A stretch of DNA of 56,855 nucleotides, taken from positions 1 through 56,855 of the forward strand of contig JAOZUO010000037.1 of the NCBI GenBank assembly GCA_029938605.1, read 5' to 3'. This document shows, one piece after another, positions 7,670-16,762 of this stretch. Origin of the DNA: Deltaproteobacteria bacterium (GTDB taxonomy: Bacteria > Myxococcota_A > Polyangia > HGW-17 > JAJRWW01). Position numbers and translations under genes: made by a program. Position 1 is the first letter of the stretch; each line of letters starts with the position of its first letter. A model generated the notes under the pieces. The model had not been told where the DNA came from and made no database searches. It saw nothing but the letters and a program-made list of their open reading frames with translations.

Positions 7670-9745
7670 CTATTCCTGGAGCTCGTCGCCGACCTCGGCG
7701 TAGTGGTCTGCCGCGGTGTCGAGGATCTTTTTGATTTCGGTGCGCTTGCGTTTGGTCAAAAAGTGCAGGGCCTCCACCAGCTCGCCGCAGTACAGATCGA
7801 ACTTGTGGCGGCGATCGGCCTGGGCCTTGTGCTTGTCCCGTCGGGAGAGATAGCGGCCCAGCTCCCGGCCGCAGTCCATGATGCAGCGCTTGATCTCGTC
7901 GATGATCTCCTCGTAGTGGGCGATGGCCTCCTTGGACTCAGAGGTGAAAGGCACCCACACGCTGGCGATATGTACCACCAGCACCAGCGGTCCCTGGGGC
8001 AGCCCGCCCCGGGGCTGGGTCAGGTGGTAGCGTCGCCAGTTTACGTCGGTGACCGCCTTGTGGATGGCGCAGGCCGACTGCTGGTACTGTAGGGGCACCC
8101 GGTTGGCCAGTCGCACCAGATGGATGGATCGGGTAGCGCTCTCAGACCGCGCCTCGGCGTCCAGGGCGGCGCGGAGCAGCTCCACCTGGTCGGCGGTCAG
8201 CATGCCCGCCTTGGTGGCCCGGTCGATGCCCGCCTTGAGCAGGAGCTGCACGGCTTTTTTGCGCGTTATTCCCGGGATGGAGGTCAGGGCCATCTCCACC
8301 TTCTTGGTGGGATTGAGCCGAACGCCGCCCACCCAGGCGCTGCCGTCGGAGAGGTCGCCGTGGTCGATGAGCCCGGTGAGCTGTCCGCCGTAGGCCAGCC
8401 CCACCTCCACCTGGAAGGGGTTGCCGCGGTAGACCCGGGGGGCACGGGTGCGCACGCTGTAGAAGCTGGCGTTCTCGATCTCCCGCTCCAGCCCCTTTCG
8501 GATCAACTCCTCACCGATGGGTACGATACAATCCGTGGTGGGGTTTCTGATCTTGACCTTCTGGATGGCGTTGAACAGGGCCTCCGCCTCCCGGTTGGCG
8601 ATGGTGGTGGGCCGCGCCTTCAGGCTCACCCCGGCGGTCTTGCAGATCTCCTCTGCCACCTTGGGCGTCACCCGGGAGAAGTCCTCCTTGAGGGCCGTGG
8701 TGATGTGTCGCGCCTTGGAGTCCTTGAGCATCTTCATCAAGATGCCGAGCTCCACGCCGTAGGGGTGCGGTTGGATCTTGGCCGGCTCATCGGGCAGCTG
8801 CTCGGAGAGCCTCGGGTAGACCACCTCATCGCGCCCCTTGGGCGGGTAGTAGAAGATCTCCGCGTGGGGGTTGGCCATGGCTGTCTGTTCGAGGTACTCG
8901 TCCACCGAGTGCTTCCCCGACTTGTAGCTGCCCTGCAGCTCGATCTCTACCCGGGTGCCGTGGGGCTCGTCCCACTCCACCTCGGTGTCTCGGATCACCT
9001 CCGGCGCATTCTTCTTGGTGTTGATGATCACCTCGAGGTAGTGCGCCGGGTACTTGGGCTGGGTGCGAGAAGTGATACGCACGGGCTTGCCCGTGGTGAG
9101 CTGGCCGTACATGCCGGCGGCGCTGATACCGATGCCCTGCTGGCCTCGGGACTGCTTGAGGCTGTGGAACTTGGATCCGTAGAGCAGCTTCCCGAAGATC
9201 TTGGGCACCTGCCCTACCACAATGCCTGGGCCGTTGTCCTGCAGAGACACCACGTAACGGTCGTCGGCGGTCTGCTGGATTTCAATGAGGATTGTGGGCA
9301 GGATCCCCGCCTCCTCGCAGGCGTCCAGGGCGTTATCCACCGCCTCCTTCACCGTGGTCAGCAGCGCTCGGGCCGGGCTGTCAAAGCCTAGCAGGTGGCG
9401 GTTCTTGACGAAGAACTCGCTGACGCTGATGTCCCGCTGACCCTGGGCGAGGCGCTCGGCGCTACGCTTCTTGCGCGGCCCGCCTTTGCCGCCGCTCTTT
9501 TTGCTGGGGGGCTTGGCGGTGGTTATGTCCGGCTCGGTGGGGCGACCGTTGTCCGGGGCCGAGGACGTCTCGTTCTTTGGCGTTTTCTGTGAGGATTTGG
9601 CTGGCATTTCGCTGCAGTCCGGATCTTCTTTCGCGGAGCCGACGCGTTTGGAACGATGGCTCCGTAGGGTGTTGTCGGGGGCTTGGGGTCGGGGAACCTT
9701 GGCCCGGGTTGTGTCCAATAAGCTGAGCTGCGGATCGAAGCTCAT
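7670..9745 (-). CDS. top6B: DNA topoisomerase VI subunit B (GHKL ATPase)
   Basis: ATPase subunit of topoisomerase VI, which gates strand passage. In this 691-residue protein GHKL motifs are clear: [12 protein letters not shown] (E134, N138), LQDNGPGI (169-174) and [12 protein letters not shown] (200-211). An H2TH-type segment follows (about 350-410, [18 protein letters not shown]), then the transducer domain with NWRRYHL and GGLPQGP near its end. Two oddities stand out. A ~105-residue charged, Pro/Lys-rich N-terminal extension precedes the first conserved block, and a second helix-hairpin-helix-like segment ([19 protein letters not shown], about residue 485 on) sits inside the transducer region. 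Typical family members are 530-660 residues. It is the first gene of top6B-top6A-sfsA. Confidence 0.93.
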   Translation of the reverse strand: MSFDPQLSLLDTTRAKVPRPQAPDNTLRSHRSKRVGSAKEDPDCSEMPAKSSQKTPKNETSSAPDNGRPTEPDITTAKPPSKKSGGKGGPRKKRSAERLAQGQRDISVSEFFVKNRHLLGFDSPARALLTTVKEAVDNALDACEEAGILPTILIEIQQTADDRYVVSLQDNGPGIVVGQVPKIFGKLLYGSKFHSLKQSRGQQGIGISAAGMYGQLTTGKPVRITSRTQPKYPAHYLEVIINTKKNAPEVIRDTEVEWDEPHGTRVEIELQGSYKSGKHSVDEYLEQTAMANPHAEIFYYPPKGRDEVVYPRLSEQLPDEPAKIQPHPYGVELGILMKMLKDSKARHITTALKEDFSRVTPKVAEEICKTAGVSLKARPTTIANREAEALFNAIQKVKIRNPTTDCIVPIGEELIRKGLEREIENASFYSVRTRAPRVYRGNPFQVEVGLAYGGQLTGLIDHGDLSDGSAWVGGVRLNPTKKVEMALTSIPGITRKKAVQLLLKAGIDRATKAGMLTADQVELLRAALDAEARSESATRSIHLVRLANRVPLQYQQSACAIHKAVTDVNWRRYHLTQPRGGLPQGPLVLVVHIASVWVPFTSESKEAIAHYEEIIDEIKRCIMDCGRELGRYLSRRDKHKAQADRRHKFDLYCGELVEALHFLTKRKRTEIKKILDTAADHYAEVGDELQE

Positions 9746-9772
9746 GGTGGATCCATACTGAAAGTTCGTTCA

Positions 9773-9800
9773 ATGATAGATTGGGCGATCCCCTTGTCAA
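9773..9800 (-). promoter_or_regulatory. Sigma70-type promoter for top6B-top6A-sfsA
   Basis: On the minus strand, a perfect -35 TTGACA (9800-9795) and a good -10 TATCAT (9778-9773) are separated by 16 bases. The predicted start is near 9766, about 21 bases ahead of the top6B ATG at 9745. The whole 74-bp gap to the next gene upstream is used by this promoter, which supports top6B being the first gene of the unit. Confidence 0.65.
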
Positions 9801-9819
9801 GAAAAGCGTTGGTAGTGGG

Positions 9820-11052
9820 TCAGGCCATGGCTGGCTGGAGGATCGATTCCAGGTTTCTGCCGCCCACGGGCTTGCCGGAGACCGAGAGCATGATGGCCTC
9901 GATGTCCTCGGGATCAAATTCCACCTCGGTGCCCACCTGCAGCTCGGCGTCGATGACGGAGTCGCTGGCCAGGATGCCCCGTAAGCCGCTGTCCCTCCAG
10001 CGGGTGATGCGCACCCAGATGGACTCCTGTGCGGTGGCCTCGCCGGACCGTACGTCCATGGGGATCTTTGCGAAATACTCGAAGTCTTCGGAGGACCCGT
10101 TCACCGAGAAGTGGTTTCGCACCAGAGGCAGCAGTCGGCGAGTGACCTCGGCCTCCTCCCGGCGGTCGGCGATTCCCACCAGGGAGCGGTGCAGGTAGCC
10201 CTCCACGGCGCTGGTGATGTCGCCGTAGTTGTCGGCGTCCACCAGGCAGAGGTAGGGGCCCGCGTGCCCATAGAACTCCTCGACGGGGATGGTGATGACG
10301 CCCGGTCGCAGGTTTTCGGATGAATGCACGGTGACGGCGCCCCCCGGCAGGGAGAGGGTCTCGCCCAGCAGCGGGCGGGTCCCCAGCGCGGCCGATAGGA
10401 GGAGCTCGTTGATGAGCTTGCCCGCGTCCCGGCCCGCGGTAACGTCGAGGTCGAAGGTCTCAAGGTCCGAGCGACCGAACTTCTCCATGCCGTGGCTGTG
10501 TAGCCAGGCGCTGTGGGTGGTCTCCTCGGTGACCAGGTGCAGAGTGACGTGGTCCTCGATGAGGAGGTCGTCGGAGGTCAACAACCGCTCCAGGGTGGCC
10601 ATGTCGACCATTCGCAGCGCGCTGGGATCGTGCAGCACGCCTTCGCGTAGGTTCAGGATCGCCAGTGCCAAGGCCAGGGCGAGCTGCAGCGGGTAGACGG
10701 CGTTGTCGCCCACTGGGGTCACCGAGAGAAGGTAGTGGGAGCGAGCAGATTGCAGCAACCGCTCGACCTCGGCGTCCGGCTCGGTGTCTGTCGTGTCCTC
10801 GTCGGGGTCCCACTGACCTAGGGCGTGCTCCACCCGCACCAGGGGACGGTCGAGGTCGTCCACCATCCACAGGACCCACCAGGGATCGGTGGCTTGGCGA
10901 TTGACCACCCGAAGCCCGTCTGTCCAGTCGGGCAGGGCACGGATCACATCATTGAGGTCGGGTGGATCGGGTTTGGCGGTCCAGACATCATAGACGTGGC
11001 GCCACTCCACGGGCTCGTACAAATCGCTTCCTCCTGACAGTGGGGATAGCAC
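9820..11052 (-). CDS. Uncharacterised protein with DUF2314-like C-terminus
   Basis: A 410-residue soluble protein without signal or membrane segment. The C-terminal ~80 residues (ESIWVRITRWRDSGLRGIL...VGTEVEFDPEDIEAIM) resemble DUF2314, a small beta-rich domain. A central block (GTRPLLGETLSLPGG...ITIPVEEFYGHAGPYLCLVD) looks like a conserved globular domain that I cannot name. The start is a GTG with GGAGGAA 8 bases upstream. A second possible start is a TTG at codon 11 with its own AGGAGG, so the first ten residues are uncertain. It reads toward top6B, but the promoter at 9773-9800 makes a functional link to topoisomerase VI uncertain. Function unknown. Confidence 0.7.
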   Translation of the reverse strand: MLSPLSGGSDLYEPVEWRHVYDVWTAKPDPPDLNDVIRALPDWTDGLRVVNRQATDPWWVLWMVDDLDRPLVRVEHALGQWDPDEDTTDTEPDAEVERLLQSARSHYLLSVTPVGDNAVYPLQLALALALAILNLREGVLHDPSALRMVDMATLERLLTSDDLLIEDHVTLHLVTEETTHSAWLHSHGMEKFGRSDLETFDLDVTAGRDAGKLINELLLSAALGTRPLLGETLSLPGGAVTVHSSENLRPGVITIPVEEFYGHAGPYLCLVDADNYGDITSAVEGYLHRSLVGIADRREEAEVTRRLLPLVRNHFSVNGSSEDFEYFAKIPMDVRSGEATAQESIWVRITRWRDSGLRGILASDSVIDAELQVGTEVEFDPEDIEAIMLSVSGKPVGGRNLESILQPAMA

Positions 11053-11190
11053 ACAAGCGGTTCCTCCGAAAGGTGGGGTTTTGACCCACCGCTGGAAGGG
11101 CGAATTGTGCGGCCCAGTGCCCTTGTGGTAAAAGACGAACGATGGAAGACGGCGCGACCGTTGATCCCGCGGCGCCTTCGGAGGAGGCCT

Positions 11191-12507
11191 ATGCGAACGC
11201 TCCTGGTATTGGTTACGGCGATGGTGATGGGGTGTCCGGCGACGCCCGTGGTGGCCCCGAATCCCCGGCGCGCCACCCCGGCGCGACCCACGGCCCGGCG
11301 GACTGCTTCACGTGCCACTGTGGCGGTGGGCTCTTGGCGTTGCCCCGCGGTGCCCGCCCCCTCCCTGACCCTGCCCGCGCACATTCGGGAGGTGATCGAC
11401 CTCGGTCGCGGCGTGCGGCTGGTGGTGGCGGGGCAGCGAGCCAGCGAGCGCCCGCCCTGCGTCGGGCAGTGTCCTCGGCCGAAGATGACCCTGGCGTTGG
11501 TGGGTGGCCATGGGGTGGTGTGCTGGCGCGTGGATCTGCCGGCGGAGCACCGTCTGGGGCCCGTGGGGCTCAGGGGCAAGACCCTCTGGGTGGCAGGCCC
11601 CAAGCACGTGTTCGCGGTCTCCTGGCAGGGCAAGCTCTTGGCATCGAATCAGGTAGACGGTCCCCGTCCGGGTCTGGTGGCTTTGGCTGACGGTGGCGTT
11701 GTCATGGCCGAAGCATCGGGTTCCCTGGTGGCTTTCCGCGCCGGGGGCAAAATTCGTTGGCGTACAAAGCCCAAGACCCACGAGCGGATTCTGGCTCTGC
11801 ACAGGCGTCCCGAAGGGGGCGTGGCAGTAGCCTTCGCTGGGGAGGTCCGGACCTACGACGCCGACGGCGTGCGGCGCCTCAAGGTCCGGTTGCCCGAGCG
11901 CGCCAGAAAGCGGGAGCTCGCGGGCGTACAGGGCGTCCTTTGGGTGTGGTCCGAGCGGGGTAGCTACCGCCTCGTCAAGAAAGGCGTCGCGGGGGATAGC
12001 GGACAGATACGCCATCGGTTGCCGTCGGCTGCGCCCGCGGACGGCCGCGTCTTTTCCGCCGTGCTGGGGCCCGATGGAGTCTTCTACGTCATCTTGGCCC
12101 AGCGTGGGCTTCACCCCGTGCGGTTGGTGGCGGTGTCCACCGACGACGCGCTCAAGTGGTCCCGGCCGTTTACCGGCACCCGTCCGGCGGGGTGTCTCAT
12201 GCGCACGGGACCGCGGACTCAGATCGGTGTGGTCTGCCCCAATGGCCGCGTGGTGGTCCGAGGTCGGCGGGGAATCACGCGGTTCGACTCGACGGGTGTC
12301 AAGCCGAGGCTCTCACTGGGTCCGGACCGACGGTACGCGGTGGCATTCGAGGTGCGGCGGCGGGACATGAGCCTGGCCTGCTGGGTTCGGCGCTACGGCC
12401 CCACGGGCGAGACCGCCATCGAGTCACGGATCGGGGGAGGGTGCCAAACCCTGTGGCACGACGGCACCGGGGTTGTCTACCTGGGTAGCCGCCGGCTTGG
12501 CAGGTAA
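11191..12507 (+). CDS. Propeller-type (PQQ-like repeat) lipoprotein
   Basis: Predicted 438-residue lipoprotein. I chose the ATG at 11191 because GGAGGAGG lies just upstream and the product then opens with MRTLLVLVTAMVMGC, a signal peptide ending in lipobox VMGC. A longer frame from 11107 adds 28 basic residues and no signal. After an Arg/Pro/Thr-rich linker come repeats of the type LWVAGPKHVFAVSWQGKLL, VAFRAGGKIRWRT and VRTYDADGVRRLKV, each pairing a beta hairpin with an aromatic/Gly end. This fits a seven- or eight-bladed PQQ-like propeller. No quinone-binding residues can be assigned, so a scaffold or sensing role is as likely as enzymatic activity. Confidence 0.72.
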   Translation: MRTLLVLVTAMVMGCPATPVVAPNPRRATPARPTARRTASRATVAVGSWRCPAVPAPSLTLPAHIREVIDLGRGVRLVVAGQRASERPPCVGQCPRPKMTLALVGGHGVVCWRVDLPAEHRLGPVGLRGKTLWVAGPKHVFAVSWQGKLLASNQVDGPRPGLVALADGGVVMAEASGSLVAFRAGGKIRWRTKPKTHERILALHRRPEGGVAVAFAGEVRTYDADGVRRLKVRLPERARKRELAGVQGVLWVWSERGSYRLVKKGVAGDSGQIRHRLPSAAPADGRVFSAVLGPDGVFYVILAQRGLHPVRLVAVSTDDALKWSRPFTGTRPAGCLMRTGPRTQIGVVCPNGRVVVRGRRGITRFDSTGVKPRLSLGPDRRYAVAFEVRRRDMSLACWVRRYGPTGETAIESRIGGGCQTLWHDGTGVVYLGSRRLGR

Positions 12508-12540
12508 GGGCCCTAACTGAAGGAATTGAGGGAGAGACTC

Positions 12541-13209
12541 ATGTCTGGACGCACTGCGCTGATTGTCGGGGCTACCGGGTTGGTGGGTGGACACTGCCTG
12601 AAGCGGCTACTGGCCGAAGACCAATACGCGCACGTGGTGGCGATCACCCGCCGGGAGCTCGGCGTGCGTCACGACAAGTTGGTGCAGATAGAAGTGGACT
12701 TCGATCGTCTGCGGGATCACCGAGAGGATTTGGTAGCCGACGACGTCTACTGCTGCCTGGGCTCGACCATCCGCAAGGCGGGCTCTCACCGGCGGTTCCG
12801 CGAGATCGACTACGGCTACAACCTGGCGGTGGCCCAGGGCGCGCAGCTCGGTGGCGCCAAGCAGATCCTGCTCGTCTCCTCGGTGGGCGCCTCCCCGAAG
12901 TCGCGGACTTTCTATCTTCAGGTCAAAGGGGAGCTGGAGGCGGCCATCTCGGTGTTGCCCTACCGCGCGCACCATGTGTTCAGGCCGTCCATGCTGCTGG
13001 GCAAGCGCGCCGAGTCCCGGCCGCTGGAGTCCGTGGGTATGGCTCTTTTCCGGGCCGTGTCTTTTTCCATGGTGGGGACCCTTCGACGGTTTCGGTCCGT
13101 ACGCGCCGAGGACGTGGCTCGCGCCATGGTGGCCGCCGCCCTTGAGGGGAAGCCCGGCTCCCACATCTACTGGCATCCCGACATCCTCTCGCTCAGCGCC
13201 CACCGCTGA
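12541..13209 (+). CDS. NAD(P)-binding Rossmann protein, HTATIP2/TIP30-like
   Basis: A 222-residue atypical short-chain dehydrogenase. The N-terminus TALIVGATGLVGGHCLKRLL has the glycine-rich GxTGxxG nucleotide loop. DDVYCCLGSTIRKAGS and the FREIDYGYNLAVA block are typical of the TIP30-like/YbjT-related group. The catalytic YxxxK of classical SDRs is replaced by FYLQVKGELE (Y-x-x-x-K remains readable as YLQVK). The start at 12541 has GGGAGAG 6 bases upstream; the frame is open 5 codons further. The substrate cannot be predicted. Confidence 0.8.
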   Translation: MSGRTALIVGATGLVGGHCLKRLLAEDQYAHVVAITRRELGVRHDKLVQIEVDFDRLRDHREDLVADDVYCCLGSTIRKAGSHRRFREIDYGYNLAVAQGAQLGGAKQILLVSSVGASPKSRTFYLQVKGELEAAISVLPYRAHHVFRPSMLLGKRAESRPLESVGMALFRAVSFSMVGTLRRFRSVRAEDVARAMVAAALEGKPGSHIYWHPDILSLSAHR

Positions 13210-13282
13210 GAGCCTCCAATTCGTGAAACTCCAGACTTGAAACCCCCGTCTCTGCCGGGGTAGCATGGCCGTGGAGGCGATC

Positions 13283-14968
13283 ATGAAGAACCTGTTTTTT
13301 TTCCTGGGCGCAGTGGCTCTTTTTTGGGCCTGCGGTGGCAACGGATCCGACAACGCGAACACCAACGCGAACATCAACGCCAACACCAACGCGAACACCA
13401 ACGCCAACACCAACGAGAACACGAACGCGAACACCAACGCCAACACGAACGAGAACACCAACACCAATGAGAGTCCCTATACGGTGGTGTTGGAGCTCTC
13501 GACCCAGTTGACCTTCATGGGAGAGGAACCCAACAAAGTGGAGGGTCGGTGTGTCGTGCGGGACGCCAGCCATCTGGTTGTGAGCACCCCGGGGATTTCG
13601 GTGACGCTGACTGTAGACGCGTCCGCGGTGGACAACGGCGATGGCTCCTGGTCCTTCTCCGAGGACGGAGAGTACTCTTTCTCCTGCGATGGTGCCGATG
13701 GCGAGGGGGGGGACCTTCACGACCAGAAGACCGTGGTGGTCGGGATGGATATCGTGTCGGACCACTGGGTACGGGGTGCCGAGAGGATGTACACCAACAG
13801 TGGGCTGTACGATTCTGTGTTGGAGCACCTGACCGATGGGGACGGATCCCATATCCATGCGATGGCCTTCTCCATGGAGGAGAGCAGGACGGTGTTCGCA
13901 TCTCTCATGGACAACTCGCGTCTCACGGCGGCGATGCCGCTACCGGAGGCCATGCCTTCAGAGTCGGTCTGCGCCGACGCGGGATATCCCGTCTCCGCGG
14001 ACGACACCCTCATCATCGCTCGACTGGACCAGGTTGCAGCTGAGATCACCGCTGTTCGCGGGATTTTGGCTGCCTTGGATCCGGCCGACTCAGAGACGGA
14101 TCTGGCTCCATTGAAGGCGGCCACTCTCGTATTGCAAACCTCCATTCTCGATTTCCAGAATTTGGTGACCACCCCCTGCGGTGTGTTTTCACGGATGGAT
14201 GCCTACACCGCGCTCATGAAGGACCAGGTGCTTCCTCTGTTGGAAGAGCTGAGTCACTTCTCGGCGCTCAACATGAGCGCTCTGGGCGACTACCTGGATG
14301 TCGGCAGCTCCCTGAAGTTCTCCATGTTGGGAATCAGCACCGCCATGTCGGTTCAGGGGCAATTGAACAGTATCGTGACCAACCTGTACGGGCCCTATTT
14401 CAAGGTGATCGCCATCTACGCCGCGACGATGTTTTTGGCGGATATAGTCAATGCCTACTGGGCCCCGGTCGCCGGTGGTCCGTTTATCCACGGGGACATT
14501 ACCAGTGGAGGGATGGAGGATGTGTGTGATGGGTTTGCGCTGAATACTTTTTGGGGAGCGCAGTTCTCGGAGGGGAGCCAGATCCCAGACAACACCTCCA
14601 TCGGTGTGCTGGTGGTCGCCTCGGCGCAGGTAGCCGCCATTGAGGGGATATTTGATGCCGTCTCCTGTTCCCTCGACACCTGCACAGGGTCTACCGCAGA
14701 GGTGGCTCTGTGCAAGGCGAAGAAGTATTTCAACTGCAAAAAAGGCATAGAAGAGGCCATCGAGGATGCCATGGGCGTCTACGATGATGTCTCCCCTGCC
14801 ATGGTGAGCGTCACCGCGGGAGTGACCGCGAACTCTATTAATTTCACGTTCGCTATCCCTTATCAGGTCACATCGATGATCGGGATCGAACCCATCTATC
14901 TGTTCCCCTGGAGCGCCATTACGGGGCACGGGGAGCGCTGGTACGGAAATTTCATTCGCTGTCCTTGA
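13283..14968 (+). CDS. Lipoprotein with Asn/Thr-rich linker, function unknown
   Basis: Predicted 561-residue lipoprotein. The start at ATG 13283 follows GGAGGCGATC and gives a signal MKNLFFFLGAVALFWAC with the acylated Cys at 17. Right after the Cys comes a ~40-residue linker built from NANTN/NENTN units, encoded by a near-perfect 6/12-base repeat (13358-13470). Such linkers tether surface lipoproteins in myxobacteria-related lineages. The rest has an Ig-like beta segment at the front (VVLELSTQLTFMGEEPN...GRCVV) and an alpha-rich body with several Cys pairs and short hydrophobic stretches (MFLADIVNAYW). I do not recognise a family for the body. Confidence 0.75.
   Translation: MKNLFFFLGAVALFWACGGNGSDNANTNANINANTNANTNANTNENTNANTNANTNENTNTNESPYTVVLELSTQLTFMGEEPNKVEGRCVVRDASHLVVSTPGISVTLTVDASAVDNGDGSWSFSEDGEYSFSCDGADGEGGDLHDQKTVVVGMDIVSDHWVRGAERMYTNSGLYDSVLEHLTDGDGSHIHAMAFSMEESRTVFASLMDNSRLTAAMPLPEAMPSESVCADAGYPVSADDTLIIARLDQVAAEITAVRGILAALDPADSETDLAPLKAATLVLQTSILDFQNLVTTPCGVFSRMDAYTALMKDQVLPLLEELSHFSALNMSALGDYLDVGSSLKFSMLGISTAMSVQGQLNSIVTNLYGPYFKVIAIYAATMFLADIVNAYWAPVAGGPFIHGDITSGGMEDVCDGFALNTFWGAQFSEGSQIPDNTSIGVLVVASAQVAAIEGIFDAVSCSLDTCTGSTAEVALCKAKKYFNCKKGIEEAIEDAMGVYDDVSPAMVSVTAGVTANSINFTFAIPYQVTSMIGIEPIYLFPWSAITGHGERWYGNFIRCP
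13358..13470 (+). repeat. Hexanucleotide repeat tract coding for Asn-rich linker
   Basis: The tract is built from AACACC/AACGCG/AACGCC hexamers that spell Asn-Thr-Asn-Ala and related units just after the lipoprotein cysteine. Because the unit is 6 bases, slippage would change linker length in steps of two residues without a frameshift. Copies are imperfect (A/G and C/G third-position changes), so it is not a recent pure expansion. Confidence 0.8.
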
Positions 14969-15008
14969 GAAGAGGATCCCAGCCATTCGAACCACCAGGA
15001 GCCGGAAT

Positions 15009-16694
15009 ATGCGTATTTTGTCCGTGGGCCCCATGGGTCTCTGTGTGTTGATGATGGTGGCCGTGGGGTGCTCGGACGATGACGGCCAAGGCGACAACAG
15101 CAATGGGGAAAACAGCAATCAGCCTGGGGTCGATTCAGGGACGACGCCCGACAGCGGTCCTATCCTCCAGGACGGCGGGGTGATTCCACCGGCTCCGTCC
15201 TGCGAGCCGGCACCGGGAGGGGGATCGCCGGATGTGGCCGAGCCCACGGTGCTGGTGACCCTGGCGGACCGTTGGCACGAGTCGTGGCTCGCCTCACCGG
15301 CGGTGGCGGATCTGGACGAAGATGGTACGCCGGAAATCGTCATCGCCCGGGCGGAGCTGCTGTTGGTGTGGCACGCTGACGGCAGCGAGGTGTGGCGCGC
15401 CGACACGGGCGGGCGCACCTGGTCCTCGCCCGTGGTGGGAGATCTCGTGGCGGGGAGTCCCGGGTTGGAGGTGGCGCTGGCCGCGCGCGATACGATCTAC
15501 GCCTTCGACGCAGACGGCAACGATCTGCCCGGCTTTCCGGTGATCTGGCGGGACGAGTTGCGCTCCCTGGCCGCCGGCGATATCGACGGCGACGGCGAGC
15601 CGGAGCTGGTGGCGGTCACCACCAGCCCGCTCAATGACAACAACCAACGGGACATCATCATCGCGTACCACATGGACGGGAGCCTGGTGGCGGGCTTCCC
15701 GCCCAACACCACCTCTGCTTCGGGCTGCGACGACCGCTGCTACGTTACCGGAGGCTATGATCAGAATCTCGCCCTCGGGGACGTCAACGGCGACGGCGCC
15801 CTGGACATCTTCGCCACCCAGGACAACGCCTACCTGAGCCTACACGACGGTACGGGCTTCGCATTCGACGCCAACCCCATCTTTGACCATCCCACCAAGT
15901 TCTTGGGAGTGCGGTTTTTGCACGACTATGATCTCGCCCAGCAGGGATGGGCCAACGACGAGGATACCGCCGACCAGGCGCACTTCACCAACTCGGCGCC
16001 GGCCGTCGCTGACGTGGACGGTGACGGAACCTACGAGCTGGTGGTGCTGGCTTCGGTGCAGAACGCCGCCCAGACCGACCGCCTTCGGGGAGTGGCGCTG
16101 TGGGTGCTGCACCCCGACGGCTCCCGCCCGGCCGCCTGGGTTACGCCCTTTCACGCTCCGGACTACCTCGCCGGGCTGTGGGACTACGACGGCACCAACG
16201 TCGTGGCGGCCACCAATCAGGTCACCGTGGCCGACCTGGACCCGGATCGCACCGGGCCCGAGTTCCTCTTCGCCGGGTTCGACGGCCGGATCCACTGCGT
16301 GGACGCAGTGGCTACCGAGGTGTGGAGCTTCACCTACACCACCGACGATCGGGTACTCACCGGCGGGGTGCTCGTGGCCGATCTGTCGGGCGACGGCTCA
16401 CCGGAGGTGGTGTTTGCCAGCTACTCACCTGACGCCGACAAGAGCCACCTGTTTGTGCTCGACAGCGGTGGCAACCTGCTGCACCAACTGCTGTTGCCCA
16501 TGCGGGGCTCCATGGCAGTGCCCACCATCGCCGATGCAGACGGAGACGGAACCCTGGAGATCGTCGTGAACCTCAAAGACGGTGAGGACCAGCAGCGCAT
16601 GGTGCTGGTCTACACGGTGCCGGGGTCCGCTGACAACTGCCTGATCTGGCCCACGGGGCGCGGCAACCTGCTCCGAAACGGCTTCGTGCCGTAG
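15009..16694 (+). CDS. FG-GAP/VCBS-repeat lipoprotein
   Basis: Predicted 561-residue lipoprotein with signal and lipobox VAVGC at about residue 20, followed by an Asp/Gly/Asn/Ser linker. The body carries at least seven integrin-type FG-GAP/VCBS calcium-binding loops: VADLDEDGTPEIVIA, AAGDIDGDGEPELVAV, LGDVNGDGALDIFA, VADVDGDGTYELVV, VADLDPDRTGPEFLF, VADLSGDGSPEVVF and IADADGDGTLEIVV. The spacing fits a single seven-bladed propeller. DxDxDG loops should bind Ca2+. It follows the Asn-linker lipoprotein by 40 bp in the same direction. A likely role is surface display and ligand binding; no enzymatic site is seen. Confidence 0.85.
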   Translation: MRILSVGPMGLCVLMMVAVGCSDDDGQGDNSNGENSNQPGVDSGTTPDSGPILQDGGVIPPAPSCEPAPGGGSPDVAEPTVLVTLADRWHESWLASPAVADLDEDGTPEIVIARAELLLVWHADGSEVWRADTGGRTWSSPVVGDLVAGSPGLEVALAARDTIYAFDADGNDLPGFPVIWRDELRSLAAGDIDGDGEPELVAVTTSPLNDNNQRDIIIAYHMDGSLVAGFPPNTTSASGCDDRCYVTGGYDQNLALGDVNGDGALDIFATQDNAYLSLHDGTGFAFDANPIFDHPTKFLGVRFLHDYDLAQQGWANDEDTADQAHFTNSAPAVADVDGDGTYELVVLASVQNAAQTDRLRGVALWVLHPDGSRPAAWVTPFHAPDYLAGLWDYDGTNVVAATNQVTVADLDPDRTGPEFLFAGFDGRIHCVDAVATEVWSFTYTTDDRVLTGGVLVADLSGDGSPEVVFASYSPDADKSHLFVLDSGGNLLHQLLLPMRGSMAVPTIADADGDGTLEIVVNLKDGEDQQRMVLVYTVPGSADNCLIWPTGRGNLLRNGFVP

Positions 16695-16762
16695 TTCTGG
16701 CAGATGGCTGCATGGTGGGTAGTTCTGGCCGCGGGCCGGTTGGGCGGCTATCATCGTGGCCC

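Noticed and set aside
8120-9391. Plus-strand 423-codon open frame opposite top6B
   Set aside because: Shadow of a gene with unambiguous GHKL motifs; no independent support.
11107-11190. Longer N-terminus for the propeller lipoprotein
   Set aside because: The extra 28 residues are basic and put the signal peptide inside the protein; the ATG at 11191 has a strong ribosome site.
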